Shown here in pieces: positions 1-7,411 of a stretch of DNA of 34,954 nt. Every line of letters begins with the position of its first letter. Positions within the stretch are counted from its first letter, which is position 1. Position numbers and translations under genes: made by a program. Where the stretch lies: contig JBAVQS010000288.1 of assembly GCA_049694275.1 (NCBI GenBank), positions 1 to 34,954 of the forward strand, in the 5' to 3' direction. This DNA is from JBAVQS01 sp049694275 (lineage in GTDB: Bacteria > Chloroflexota > Anaerolineae > UBA4142 > SHND01). The notes under the pieces were generated by a model. It was not told the DNA's origin. It saw nothing but the letters and a program-made list of their open reading frames with translations, and ran no database searches.

Positions 1-27
1 GCTATATGCCGATTTGTGTGTAATTTC

Positions 28-55
28 GTAGGGGCGATCGGCCGGTCGCCCCTAC
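28..55. repeat. GTAG...CTAC hairpin repeat, copy 1
   Basis: A 28-base inverted repeat with two perfect 10-base arms, GTAGGGGCGA and TCGCCCCTAC, around an 8-base GC-rich centre. The stop codon of the TIR gene (52-54) lies inside the right arm. Two weaker hairpins of the same GTAG/CTAC design lie at 4612-4632 and 33174-33200, so it looks like a dispersed REP-like element that also caps the 3' end of this gene. Confidence 0.75.
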
Positions 56-1218
56 TCCATCGCCGGTTGCAGCTCGTGGAGGAGGCGTTCGAAGGATTCC
101 TGGTAGGCTTCCGGGGCTTGCCATTGCAAGTCGACGATGCGGTGGGATCGCAGAATGTTCGCAAGCAGCGAGCGACTCTCTACGGCGGCATTGTCAATGC
201 GGATAGGGAAAAGGATGGTGCGTCTCTCCCTCGACTCGCGGTCGGCCGCGGTGGCGAGCTCAATGTCAACCCATTTGCTCCCCAGCGAGTTTTCGGAGAG
301 GAGAACGAGCACTTTGTCATAGGGGCGGATGGATCCGTCGATCTCTTGACCGAGGGGCGCGCCGGTGGGCATGTCTTTGGGCGCGAGCCAGACGCGGATG
401 CCCTGGGCCTGGAGGTCGGATCGGAGGCGCTCGGCCAATTCCTGGTCCTGGCTGGAATAGTTGATCGAGCAGGAATAGAATTCGGTGGCCTTGCCGACAA
501 GAGAATGGGAAAAGGTAATCATGCTGTCCGGGACGCCGCAGCCGCCAAGAAAGGCTTGGGGGATGTTACCGCCGGAGAGGTAGAGGGTATCGATGCTGAT
601 GATCGAAGGCGCTTTGTGTATAACCGCCTCCAGCCCCTTGACGGTACTGAGGTCTACAATGGCGAAGGTCGTGTCGCCGAGCGTCGCTTGTTCGAGGTCA
701 GCCTCGCGGAGGTCCGCGTTTGTGAGGTTCGCTCTGTTAAGGACCGCCTCGCAGAGGTTCGCCCCGCGGAGGACCGCCCCGCCGAGGTCTGCCCGGTAAA
801 GGCTCGCCCCGCGGAGGACCGCTCCGCCGAGGTCTGCCCGAGAGAGGTTCGCCCCGCTGAGGTCCGCCCTAGGGAGAAGCGCCTCGAAAAGGATTGCCCC
901 GCCGAGGTTCGCATTGGTGAGGGCCGCCGCGCTAAAATCTGCCCGGTAGAGGTTGGCCCCACGGAAATCTGCTGCACGGAGGTCCGCTGCGCGGAGGACA
1001 ACCCCGCTGAGGTCCGCATTGACGAGATTCGCCCCGTGGAGAATAACCCCGCCGAGGTCCGCCCCAATGAGGTCTGCCCCGCGGAGGTCTGCATCGCCGA
1101 GGTCAGGATGCAGGTTGCGGTTGTCGGTTCGACTCTCTTGTCGCCAGGTGTTCCATTCGGAATAGTCTTTGGCTCTGGCGCATTTTGTGAAAAGCGCAAG
1201 ATGGTCTGGATCGGACAT
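52..1218 (-). CDS. Pentapeptide-repeat protein with C-terminal TIR domain
   Basis: A 388-residue protein. Residues about 40-190 are a run of A(D/N)Lxx pentapeptides, which fold into a right-handed quadrilateral beta-helix. Residues about 246-385 are a TIR domain: the start FYSCSINYSSQDQELAERL, the DMPTG loop and SKWVDIE, whose E320 sits where the catalytic Glu of NAD-cleaving TIR domains lies. No signal peptide or membrane segment is seen, so it should be cytosolic. The start is ATG 1218, because AAGGAG lies just upstream and a TATAAT box is at 1246-1241; the longer frame to 1395 runs antisense through an esterase remnant. TIR domains of bacteria either cleave NAD in defence or act as adaptors; which applies here is unknown. 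It is 225 bases downstream of the chromate-type cluster on the same strand and may be independent. Confidence 0.85.
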   Translation of the reverse strand: MSDPDHLALFTKCARAKDYSEWNTWRQESRTDNRNLHPDLGDADLRGADLIGADLGGVILHGANLVNADLSGVVLRAADLRAADFRGANLYRADFSAAALTNANLGGAILFEALLPRADLSGANLSRADLGGAVLRGASLYRADLGGAVLRGANLCEAVLNRANLTNADLREADLEQATLGDTTFAIVDLSTVKGLEAVIHKAPSIISIDTLYLSGGNIPQAFLGGCGVPDSMITFSHSLVGKATEFYSCSINYSSQDQELAERLRSDLQAQGIRVWLAPKDMPTGAPLGQEIDGSIRPYDKVLVLLSENSLGSKWVDIELATAADRESRERRTILFPIRIDNAAVESRSLLANILRSHRIVDLQWQAPEAYQESFERLLHELQPAME

Positions 1219-1240
1219 GCGGCTATCTCCTTTGGCTTTT

Positions 1241-1246
1241 ATTATA
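1241..1246 (-). promoter_or_regulatory. Putative -10 box of the TIR gene
   Basis: TATAAT on the minus strand, 22 bases upstream of ATG 1218 and ahead of AAGGAG. No convincing -35 hexamer is seen, so the promoter is tentative. Confidence 0.4.
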
Positions 1247-1259
1247 CAACGCGCAGCGG

Positions 1260-1436
1260 AAAACGGGCTGATGGACGGAACCTGTTCGAGCCGGCGTGGC
1301 CCTATAGCGGGGTCGACTGGGGGATGGACGAGGCGATCGTCCAGTTGATTCAAACGGAGCAGATCCCTGGGGCGATTGTCGTCGGCGTCTGGCATCCCCC
1401 GATCGCTGGCGCGGCTATATGCCTCAACGGGTAACC
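1260..1436 (+). pseudogene. Remnant of a Fes-like (enterochelin esterase type) esterase gene
   Basis: On the plus strand about 55 residues read DGRNLFEPA, SGVDWGMDEAI, LIQTEQIPGAIVVGVWH. This resembles the alpha/beta-hydrolase esterase family, where D-G-Q-N-L-F-D, D-W-G-x-D-E and I-V-V-G-I follow in this order. After the C5 run at 1396-1400 the frame is lost, but in the next frame the family's following segment continues as DRWRGYMPQRV. Restoring one C gives a continuous reading. There is no start and no Ser-Asp-His catalytic region, and only about 60 of the roughly 250 residues remain. It is a decayed fragment between two minus-strand genes. The family assignment is from memory of the motif order, not from a search. 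Confidence 0.6.
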
Positions 1437-1443
1437 GTCCCGC

Positions 1444-2409
1444 TCAAGTTTCTTTTGGGAAGTTAACAAAGGAGTGAGAGTGCTCTCCACCGTCCTGATA
1501 AAATGCTGCACGATGGGTTTGCGGCAAGAACGCATAGACCTTGTTACGATCCAAGTCCAACGCAATCGTATGTGCGCCCTTTTCCGTAGGCAGCGCCTCG
1601 ATGCGGCTCATCGACTCCGTATCAAAGACCTCTATAACCCCTGGGTCGCCGATGGCAACATATAGATGTTTCAGCCCCGGGTTAAAGAAGATGACGTCAG
1701 GCACGCCACTCAAGTCCAGCATATCCAAGATTGTGCCGGTTGTAATATCCAAGACAACCAGCTTGCCGCCGTCGCACGCGCAGAACAGCCGCCGGTTCGC
1801 GCCGTCGAGATCGAGTCCGTGTGGGCCGCTCGCAGGAACGGGTATGACGCGGGTGACCCGGTTCGGCTCGGCAGCGCGGATAACGACAATTTGCGCCGGA
1901 TCGGCAATGTTCACATAAAAGGAATCAGTCTGCGGATTCCAAATCGTCCAGCGGGTGCGACTAGGCACTGGCACGCTCGATAACAGGCGCTTGTTCCGTA
2001 CATCGACGAGCGACAACGTGAACGAATCAGGGATTGCCGGATCTCCCACATTCGCGGCAAGGAGTATCTCGCGCATCGGGTCATACGCCAACCCGTTGGG
2101 CCGAATCCCAACGCTGACCTTGGCGATATTCTCTTCATTGTCGGGCGAGAAGATGCCAACGCTGTTCTCACCCCGGTTGGATGTAAATACCCGGTTTCGC
2201 TCGTCGGATACCAACGCGCCCGCAACCCCCGCCAGACCAGGCATCGAATACAGGTAAACATCCCGCGCACAGTCGATGACGTCGAGCGCATCATTTGCGG
2301 TATGCGCGACGTAGAGGCGAGATTTGCCGCGATGAATGGCCGCATGGTCGAACCCACCCGGTTTAGCGTGCGCAGGTAAATCAATATATCCCAAATGGAC
2401 AAGCCCCAT
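1444..2409 (-). CDS. YncE/YVTN-type beta-propeller protein
   Basis: A 321-residue protein of repeated blades, each with a pattern like RLYVAHTANDALDVID, RVFTSNRGENSVGIF, HLYVAIGDPGVIEVFD and a following G(V/I)RPNGLAYD-like turn. This is the seven-bladed YVTN/lactonase-like fold. It has no signal peptide. The start is ATG 2409 with GAGGAGG six bases upstream; a GTG five codons earlier overlaps that site. The stop of the upstream NTF2-like gene (TGA 2423-2421) overlaps the ribosome binding site, so translation is probably coupled. Such propellers are binding scaffolds or lactonases; no catalytic metal site could be assigned. It is the last gene of the chromate-type cluster, and a second, anchored propeller lies at 3489-4550. 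Confidence 0.8.
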   Translation of the reverse strand: MGLVHLGYIDLPAHAKPGGFDHAAIHRGKSRLYVAHTANDALDVIDCARDVYLYSMPGLAGVAGALVSDERNRVFTSNRGENSVGIFSPDNEENIAKVSVGIRPNGLAYDPMREILLAANVGDPAIPDSFTLSLVDVRNKRLLSSVPVPSRTRWTIWNPQTDSFYVNIADPAQIVVIRAAEPNRVTRVIPVPASGPHGLDLDGANRRLFCACDGGKLVVLDITTGTILDMLDLSGVPDVIFFNPGLKHLYVAIGDPGVIEVFDTESMSRIEALPTEKGAHTIALDLDRNKVYAFLPQTHRAAFYQDGGEHSHSFVNFPKET

Positions 2410-2420
2410 TATTTTCCTCC

Positions 2421-2998
2421 TCACTGATAAATGATCGTGTCAATGCGCCAGTCGCCTCCCAGCCCATCGCTCTCTCCCTGGGCGTCATAACGGTGCAGGT
2501 GGAAAACGATGCTGCCATTTTGCAGGGGTGCAGCCCTTGCCCAGCCGGTCGTATCGATCTCCACCATCACCGTATGCTCAACATAGTCAGAGGAGGCCAC
2601 TTGCCGATTCGCTCCCCAGTGCGCATTCAACCATTTGATAGCATCGGCGCGCGATATCACATCCCCGACATCCCCGTTCGGCCCCTGCGCCAGAAAGAGG
2701 TTATCGAGCAAGAGACTGGTCAGCATACTGGCATCATTCGCCTGCAGGGCGCGCATCACCGCTTGTGTCGTCGCTTGCATTGTCTCTGGAGTGTGAGGCG
2801 GAAAAGGCGTCGATTGTACGCGCGGGGTGGCCGGTGCCCGTGCGACGACCGGCGCCAATGGCGCGCGGGTGGCTGCGTAGTGGGAAAAGTAAGGTCAGGA
2901 GTGGAGATGTCCTCTGCGCAAGCAGCCAATCCAGCCAGTAGCAGGATCAAGATTGTAACTAATCCGCCTCGTAAGGCAGCCAAAATGGAACGGCTCAT
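2421..2998 (-). pseudogene. Lipoprotein with NTF2-like domain, split by a frameshift
   Basis: The first part (2998 down to about 2870) encodes MSRSILAALRGG, a hydrophobic stretch and the lipobox LAAC, then STPDLTFPTTQPP. The second part (2858-2421, next frame) continues as a Pro/Thr spacer (APATPRVQSTPFPPHTP) and a roughly 110-residue domain (ETMQATTQAVMRALQANDASML through WRIDTIIYQ) that resembles NTF2/SnoaL-like folds. One missing base between about 2897 and 2860 explains both parts as one lipoprotein of about 190 residues. ATG 2998 overlaps the stop of the upstream ChrB-domain gene as ATGA, so translation is coupled. As it stands the product would be a short truncated lipopeptide. A sequencing or assembly error cannot be excluded. 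Confidence 0.7.
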
Positions 2999-3432
2999 TT
3001 GCCTTTGGCGACTTGCAGCCGGCACCAGGCATACAAGGCGTCATAGACCTCAAACTGACTCGATAGGTTCTCCTCGTCGTCTGGATAGCGGAGACTGAAT
3101 CCCGACGCGATGGCCTCTAGCCCGCGCGCAATCGGGTCGCTGTCGATATCGGCTTCGACATCGGCCGCATGGACGATTTTGGCGAGGCGCTGCAGCCCCG
3201 GGTCCTTGAGGTCATATTTGAGCATGATACTCTCAAATGAGCAGCGCCCATCGTGGTGCCCCAACTCGACGCCGGGCGCATCGAAGGGAATCGCGCCGGT
3301 GTTGGCGGCAACCTGCTCAACCTGGCTTCGGGGCACAAAGAGGAATTCGGCCTCATTGTCGATAAAGCGGGTGATGAGCCAGGGGCACGCCACCCGGTCA
3401 ACATGAACGTGCGAACGGGTAAGCCATTTCAT
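2995..3432 (-). CDS. Stand-alone ChrB C-terminal domain protein
   Basis: A 145-residue protein equal to the C-terminal domain of the chromate resistance protein ChrB. It has the signature HVDRVACPWLITRFID near the N-terminus, and later ELGHHDGRCSFE and KIVHAADVEAD. The same motif order occurs in the full-length ChrB at 7412-8368 (HVDRLACIWLIRRFIN, GQFGHQGNLCTFE, EIVHEIDLRD), so the window holds two paralogues. This copy lacks the N-terminal regulatory domain. The start is ATG 3432 with GGGAGGT seven bases upstream. Its biochemical role is not established; clustering suggests work with ChrA or the propellers. Confidence 0.85.
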   Translation of the reverse strand: MKWLTRSHVHVDRVACPWLITRFIDNEAEFLFVPRSQVEQVAANTGAIPFDAPGVELGHHDGRCSFESIMLKYDLKDPGLQRLAKIVHAADVEADIDSDPIARGLEAIASGFSLRYPDDEENLSSQFEVYDALYAWCRLQVAKGK

Positions 3433-3488
3433 GAGATACCTCCCTTAATGGTACGAAAAGGTTGAATGAACGTGAGGTGTTTCCACCT

Positions 3489-4550
3489 CTACGGTCCCGT
3501 CATTTGTACCACATCATAGATGCGGAGCACGGGACGACCATCGATATTTTCAAGCGGTACATAGACGCGATGCGTCTGTGGGTCTACGGCGAGGGTATGC
3601 GCGTTCGGCGCGAGATAGCTCTGGCCGATTTTCTCCAGTCCTTGGCCGCGGGTCTGGAAGACGGCGACCACACCGCTTTCCGCCGCCACGTACAGCCGGT
3701 GCAGACCTGAATCGAACGCGAGCACATCGGGGACGTCGCCGACATTGTCAGTTGCGACGATGCGCCTGGCATTCAAATCCACGACCACCAGCCTGGCATT
3801 CCCCTCGCAGGAGACGAATGCGGCGCGCGAAGCGGGGTCCAGAGTAAAACCATGAGGCCCGTCGCAGCCCGATAGATCAATGTAAGCCATCACCTCCTCG
3901 CGCTGGGGATCGATCAGGGCGAGCTGATTGCGTCCCTGCGCCGCCGCAATGATCTGTTGTCCGATGGTATCGTACTGTGTGTTGCCCACCTCACCGCCCA
4001 GGTCGATACGGTTGGTCTTTTGGTTCGTGCGCGCATCGATCACGATAACCCCACCGCCCGACTCGTCCGAAACAAACACTTTCTGATTCTCTGGATCGTA
4101 AGCCACGCCGTCGGGATACTCCCCGCCGTCGGCGCGTGCGACGATTTGAAAGGTCTGCGTGTCGATGACAGCCAGCTGGCGGGCGCCGGTCGCCGCCGCA
4201 TAGACACGACCCATTTCAGGTATCGCGATCAGCCCGTGGACGCCTGCGACATCGGGGATGTACTTAATCACTTTTCCCTGCTTCAAATCAAACACGACGA
4301 TTTGACCTGCGCCGAGGTGTGCGATGAAGAGCAAGCCGCGCTGGGAATCAATGCTCTGATAGTCAAAGCGGGACGCGCCGCCCTCAAGCGGAATGTCGGC
4401 AATTGTGCGCAAGCCGAGTACCGCTTCATTCCCACCGAGATTGACGTTCAACTTGGAAAGCGCCAAGTACCGGTACGAAAAGGCAACGGTCAGGAGCACG
4501 AGCAGTACGACGAAAGCCACAGCTAGAATTGCAACGGGGCGCATCTTCAC
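3489..4550 (-). CDS. Membrane-anchored YncE-like beta-propeller
   Basis: A 353-residue protein with one N-terminal membrane segment (about residues 5-25, VAILAVAFVVLLVLLTVAF) followed by a beta-propeller of YVTN-type blades such as RVYAAATGARQLAVIDTQ, KVFVSDESGGGVIVIDA and RLYVAAESGVVAVFQT. The propeller should face outward as a signal-anchored domain. The start chosen is GTG 4550, because the perfect ribosome binding site AAGGAGGTGA ends seven bases upstream; ATG 4544 is a possible alternative. The frame can be read from 4619 but that part has no site. It is 56 bases upstream of the ChrB-domain gene. Function is unknown; a ligand-binding or scaffold role is inferred. Confidence 0.8.
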   Translation of the reverse strand: MKMRPVAILAVAFVVLLVLLTVAFSYRYLALSKLNVNLGGNEAVLGLRTIADIPLEGGASRFDYQSIDSQRGLLFIAHLGAGQIVVFDLKQGKVIKYIPDVAGVHGLIAIPEMGRVYAAATGARQLAVIDTQTFQIVARADGGEYPDGVAYDPENQKVFVSDESGGGVIVIDARTNQKTNRIDLGGEVGNTQYDTIGQQIIAAAQGRNQLALIDPQREEVMAYIDLSGCDGPHGFTLDPASRAAFVSCEGNARLVVVDLNARRIVATDNVGDVPDVLAFDSGLHRLYVAAESGVVAVFQTRGQGLEKIGQSYLAPNAHTLAVDPQTHRVYVPLENIDGRPVLRIYDVVQMTGP

Positions 4551-4611
4551 GCGTAAATCACCTCCTTCCCATTTCTCCTGAATCCTTGGAGAGAATCGAT
4601 TTTCGTTTGTG

Positions 4612-4632
4612 CCTCGCACGACCTCGTGCTAC
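4612..4632. repeat. GTAG-type hairpin repeat, copy 2 (degenerate)
   Basis: GCACGA and TCGTGC form a perfect 6-base stem around a CC loop, followed by TAC, so the minus strand reads GTAGCACGAGGTCGTGC. It lies in the gap between the DUF3105 gene and the anchored propeller gene and resembles the hairpins at 28-55 and 33174-33200. Confidence 0.45.
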
Positions 4633-4680
4633 CATTTCGTTCCAATTAAACTGACTCGACGAAACGATCAGGCGGGGTTG

Positions 4681-5253
4681 CTACATTGGCGTCTGTTCAG
4701 GTCCCCGATCGCGGAACTCGACGATAAAGCTGCGAATTGCCTGCACATTGATGCCGTCGCAGGTCTGGAGGTGATCCCACGCGGTTAGCGAAACTTTGTA
4801 CGACATGGACCGGAACGGCGACACAATGATCTTGCGCGGGTCCTGCTCGGCGATGGAGGCGAGTTGTTGCAGCGCGTCCGTGGGAATCCCGCTGTAATGG
4901 ATGATGATGTAACCGTGTTCGAGGCTATGCACCTCCCGCGTCTGGGGAATCGGGCTATCGTAGATTCCTTGCGGGAAAGGCTCGGGGTCGTGCGGGCCGG
5001 AACTCGGCGGATTGCTTCCACCATAGTCATACGATTGCCCGGGATTCAGATGCGTGCGCCCTTGATCTGCAAGGGTTTGAATATCGCCGCAGGTCGCCAA
5101 CGCCACCGTGCTCCCGCCTTGCGCGGGCTTCGGCTGCAACAAAAATAGTCCGAGTGCAATTGCGCCAAGGGCTACAACCAAGCCTGCGCCGATGTAAATC
5201 AGCCGCAGGATCCGGCCATGACTGGGATTGCAATCCCTTGCATGATCACCCAC
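4681..5253 (-). CDS. DUF3105 family membrane-anchored protein
   Basis: A 190-residue protein. A membrane segment lies at about residues 17-40 (LIYIGAGLVVALGAIALGLFLL), followed by an outside domain with the DUF3105 motifs YGGSNPPSSGPH, QGIYDSPIPQTREVHSLEHGYIIIHY and a C-terminal region with ITAWDH-like spacing (VSLTAWDHLQTCD). The conserved His residues of SGPH and SLEHG suggest metal binding, but no activity is known for the family. The only standard start in frame after the upstream stop is GTG 5253, six bases after the stop of the preceding gene, with a poor ribosome binding site, so the start is uncertain. It sits within the chromate-type cluster. Confidence 0.8.
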   Translation of the reverse strand: MGDHARDCNPSHGRILRLIYIGAGLVVALGAIALGLFLLQPKPAQGGSTVALATCGDIQTLADQGRTHLNPGQSYDYGGSNPPSSGPHDPEPFPQGIYDSPIPQTREVHSLEHGYIIIHYSGIPTDALQQLASIAEQDPRKIIVSPFRSMSYKVSLTAWDHLQTCDGINVQAIRSFIVEFRDRGPEQTPM

Positions 5254-5259
5254 CTTCGC

Positions 5260-5625
5260 TCAAATGAAGAGCACGTTTACGACAAACGAGACCAGCGTAA
5301 GCCAAGCTCGTGTTCGATCCCACTGGGCCCGATCGGCAGGGCGTTGGAAATCGGCGTAAATGCCAAGCAGCACATAGGTGACGATGGGACACAGCAGATC
5401 GTTCGGGCTGAAGGGCGGAATCGGGTCGTCGTTCAGTTGTGCAACATTCCCTGCCATATGCCACGCCAGGACCGAAAAGCCGACGCCCAACGCGAGGAGA
5501 ACGACTTGAGCCCAAGAGAGCGCGTTCGTGCGACGGCGTATGATCCAAAGCACAATGAGGCTCGCCGCAGTCGCAATTGCCGCAGTGAGGGCGATCTTTT
5601 CGAAAGAAAAAACGGAAGGGATCAT
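5260..5625 (-). CDS. Small membrane protein of unknown function
   Basis: A 121-residue protein with about four hydrophobic segments (residues about 9-28, 37-55, 75-92 and 106-121) and an amphipathic charged stretch, QRPADRAQWDRTRAW. It starts at ATG 5625, nine bases after the ChrA stop, and ends six bases before the DUF3105 start, so it is co-transcribed with both. I do not recognise the family. The position suggests a partner or accessory of ChrA or DUF3105. Confidence 0.7.
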   Translation of the reverse strand: MIPSVFSFEKIALTAAIATAASLIVLWIIRRRTNALSWAQVVLLALGVGFSVLAWHMAGNVAQLNDDPIPPFSPNDLLCPIVTYVLLGIYADFQRPADRAQWDRTRAWLTLVSFVVNVLFI

Positions 5626-5634
5626 GGATCTTCT

Positions 5635-6801
5635 TTAGAAGGTGAAGGCGTGCCAGGCGGCGTAGGCGATACCGGCGAGAATGGCGCCAATCGCGACGCG
5701 GGCGACGTCCTGCTTGAGAAATGTAATGACGATAAAAGCGACGGCGGCGATAAGAACAGTGGGAATGCCGGTCAGAGCGCCAGGCGCCAGGTCCAACGAC
5801 ACGACCAGGATCACTCCCACCACGGCGGCGCTAACCCCGGCCAGGAACGATTGGACGAAACGATTATTGCGCACCTGCTCGATATACCGCGCCCCCACGA
5901 TGACAAAGATAAAGGAAGGCAAAAAGACAAAAAAGGTGGCGATGAGCGCGCCTGGTATCCCGCCGGCCAGGTAGCCGACAAAAGTCGTAAAGAGCATGAA
6001 CGGGCCGGGCGTCGCAACACTGAGCGCGACGCCGTCCAGGAGCTGCGGCACGGTGAGCCAGTGAAACTGATCGACCGCGCCACGCTGGACAAAGACGATG
6101 GAAGCATAGGCGCCGCCAAAGCTAAACAGACCCGTTTTGAGAAACAGCCAGGCCATTTGGAGCCAGCGCTCGTCAAGCCCCAGCGCAAGCCCTCCGCCCA
6201 GCCCCCCGATGAGCATCGCGGTTGTATGGGGGGCGCGTTTCAGGCGTGGCAACCCTTGTGTATAAAGGAGATTCAGGATTCCGGCCAGCAGCAGCACGAT
6301 GAGAAAATCAATGCCCGCAAACCGCATCCCAACAAACGCCGCCACCAAGAGCACGGCGAGAAAACCGTTCTTGATTGCGGCCCGCCCCAGCTTGATAATG
6401 CCCGCGGCGATGATCCCGAGCACGGCGGGCTTGAGGACAAAGAGCACGTCATTCACCTGCGGCAGACTGCCATAGGTGACATAAAGATAGCTGAGGACAA
6501 TCATGATTGCCGCACCGGGAATGATAAAAGTCAATCCGGCGAGAATCCCGCCAATCACGCCGCGCTTGAGATAGCCGACATAGATGGCGAGCTGCAGCGC
6601 CTCGGGACCGGGCAGCATGTGCGCAAAGCCCATGATCTTGACAAAGCGATCTTGCGACAGCCAATGGTCCTGCTCGACCATCTTGTTGTACATCATAGTG
6701 ATCTGCGCCACCGGACCGCCGATGTTGATGAATCCAAGCAGGAGAAAATACAGAAACACCTCGCGTGCGGCGGGCATCTGTTCGTCCTCTCGACGCGACA
6801 T
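5635..6801 (-). CDS. chrA: Chromate transporter ChrA, two-domain form
   Basis: A 388-residue inner-membrane protein of the CHR family, which exports chromate (or moves related oxyanions). Both homologous halves are present. The N-terminal half has LLGFINIGGPVAQITMMYN, then GFAHMLPGPEALQLAIYVGY; the C-terminal half has FLKTGLFSFGGAYASIVFVQ and ALSVATPGPFMLFTTFVGY. The paired G-G and PGP motifs are the family signatures. About ten to eleven membrane segments are visible, a usual length for the long CHR form. ATG 6801 is preferred because an unusually repeated ribosome binding site (AGGAGGAGGAGGTGAT) lies directly ahead; the frame opens seven codons earlier. It lies between two other membrane proteins. 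Confidence 0.93.
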   Translation of the reverse strand: MSRREDEQMPAAREVFLYFLLLGFINIGGPVAQITMMYNKMVEQDHWLSQDRFVKIMGFAHMLPGPEALQLAIYVGYLKRGVIGGILAGLTFIIPGAAIMIVLSYLYVTYGSLPQVNDVLFVLKPAVLGIIAAGIIKLGRAAIKNGFLAVLLVAAFVGMRFAGIDFLIVLLLAGILNLLYTQGLPRLKRAPHTTAMLIGGLGGGLALGLDERWLQMAWLFLKTGLFSFGGAYASIVFVQRGAVDQFHWLTVPQLLDGVALSVATPGPFMLFTTFVGYLAGGIPGALIATFFVFLPSFIFVIVGARYIEQVRNNRFVQSFLAGVSAAVVGVILVVSLDLAPGALTGIPTVLIAAVAFIVITFLKQDVARVAIGAILAGIAYAAWHAFTF

Positions 6802-6834
6802 ATCACCTCCTCCTCCTATCATTCTTCACTGCAT

Positions 6835-7405
6835 TCAGGTCGCGGCAATGGCGAGCTGGCGGACGCGCCAGCTCGCATACAAAGCCAGCAAGGTAACGCC
6901 AATCAGGACCAGATTAAGTCCTGTGTCCACAAACACCACCAATGTCGAAAAGAGGGTGTGTGTATGAGGGGGTGTTTGCCCGAAACCGACCATGCCGAGC
7001 AACACAGAGAGCAGGCCATAACCGCGTGGCTCAACGAGATGAATTCCTACCAGATTGAGCAAAGAGGGGAGCAAGGTCGACCCCCTGAAATCGCCGAACA
7101 GATGTCGAATATGATTCAGCCCGGCGCCATACATCGCCTGAAAACTATAGAGCAGAACGATGATCAGTCCGAGCACCCGTCCGCGTCGCGCCAGGAGCAG
7201 GCCGAGCGGCGGAATCACCAGGTAGATCAACGCTGCGTACAAGTAGAACTCGGCAAGGCTCACCCCATACTCCGTGGGCTCGCCGGTCGTTAGCCCGTCG
7301 TCGATGATATGCAGTGTGAGAAAAAAAGAGACTCGCGCCGAACAGGACCGTCAATGGACGAATATATTGCGCGGGGACGAATTGTGATTGTGATTGAGCT
7401 GGCAT
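6835..7405 (-). pseudogene. Membrane protein of unknown family, frameshifted in a T7 run
   Basis: The frame from ATG 7405 reads MPAQSQSQFVPAQYIRPLTV, then LFGASLFF, and then leaves the frame. Removing one T from the T7 run (A7 at 7321-7327 on the plus strand) joins it to LTLHIIDDGLTTGEPTEYGV and the open frame below 7263, giving 189 residues with about five membrane segments. The long C-terminal frame (6835-7263) has IYLVIPPLGLLLARRGR, a His-containing loop (GAGLNHIRHLFGDFRG) and PPHTHTLFSTLVVF. It starts seven bases after the ChrB stop. A homopolymer error is possible. I do not recognise the family; the context points to a chromate-type membrane partner. Confidence 0.75.
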
Positions 7406-7411
7406 AATTCG

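Noticed and set aside
673..1100. Possible tandem repeat or CRISPR-like array
   Set aside because: The period follows pentapeptide codons in one continuous protein, with varied sequence and no spacers.
16..1434. A 472-residue plus-strand frame antisense to the TIR gene, with repeated EVRPAE-like segments
   Set aside because: The repeats are the complement of the pentapeptide codons. Only the part after about 1260 has independent meaning, and it is reported as an esterase remnant.
5218..7293. A 691-residue plus-strand frame across the ChrA region
   Set aside because: It is highly charged, which is the usual mirror image of hydrophobic membrane-protein codons, and it has no ribosome binding site or known domain. 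The minus strand has the real genes.
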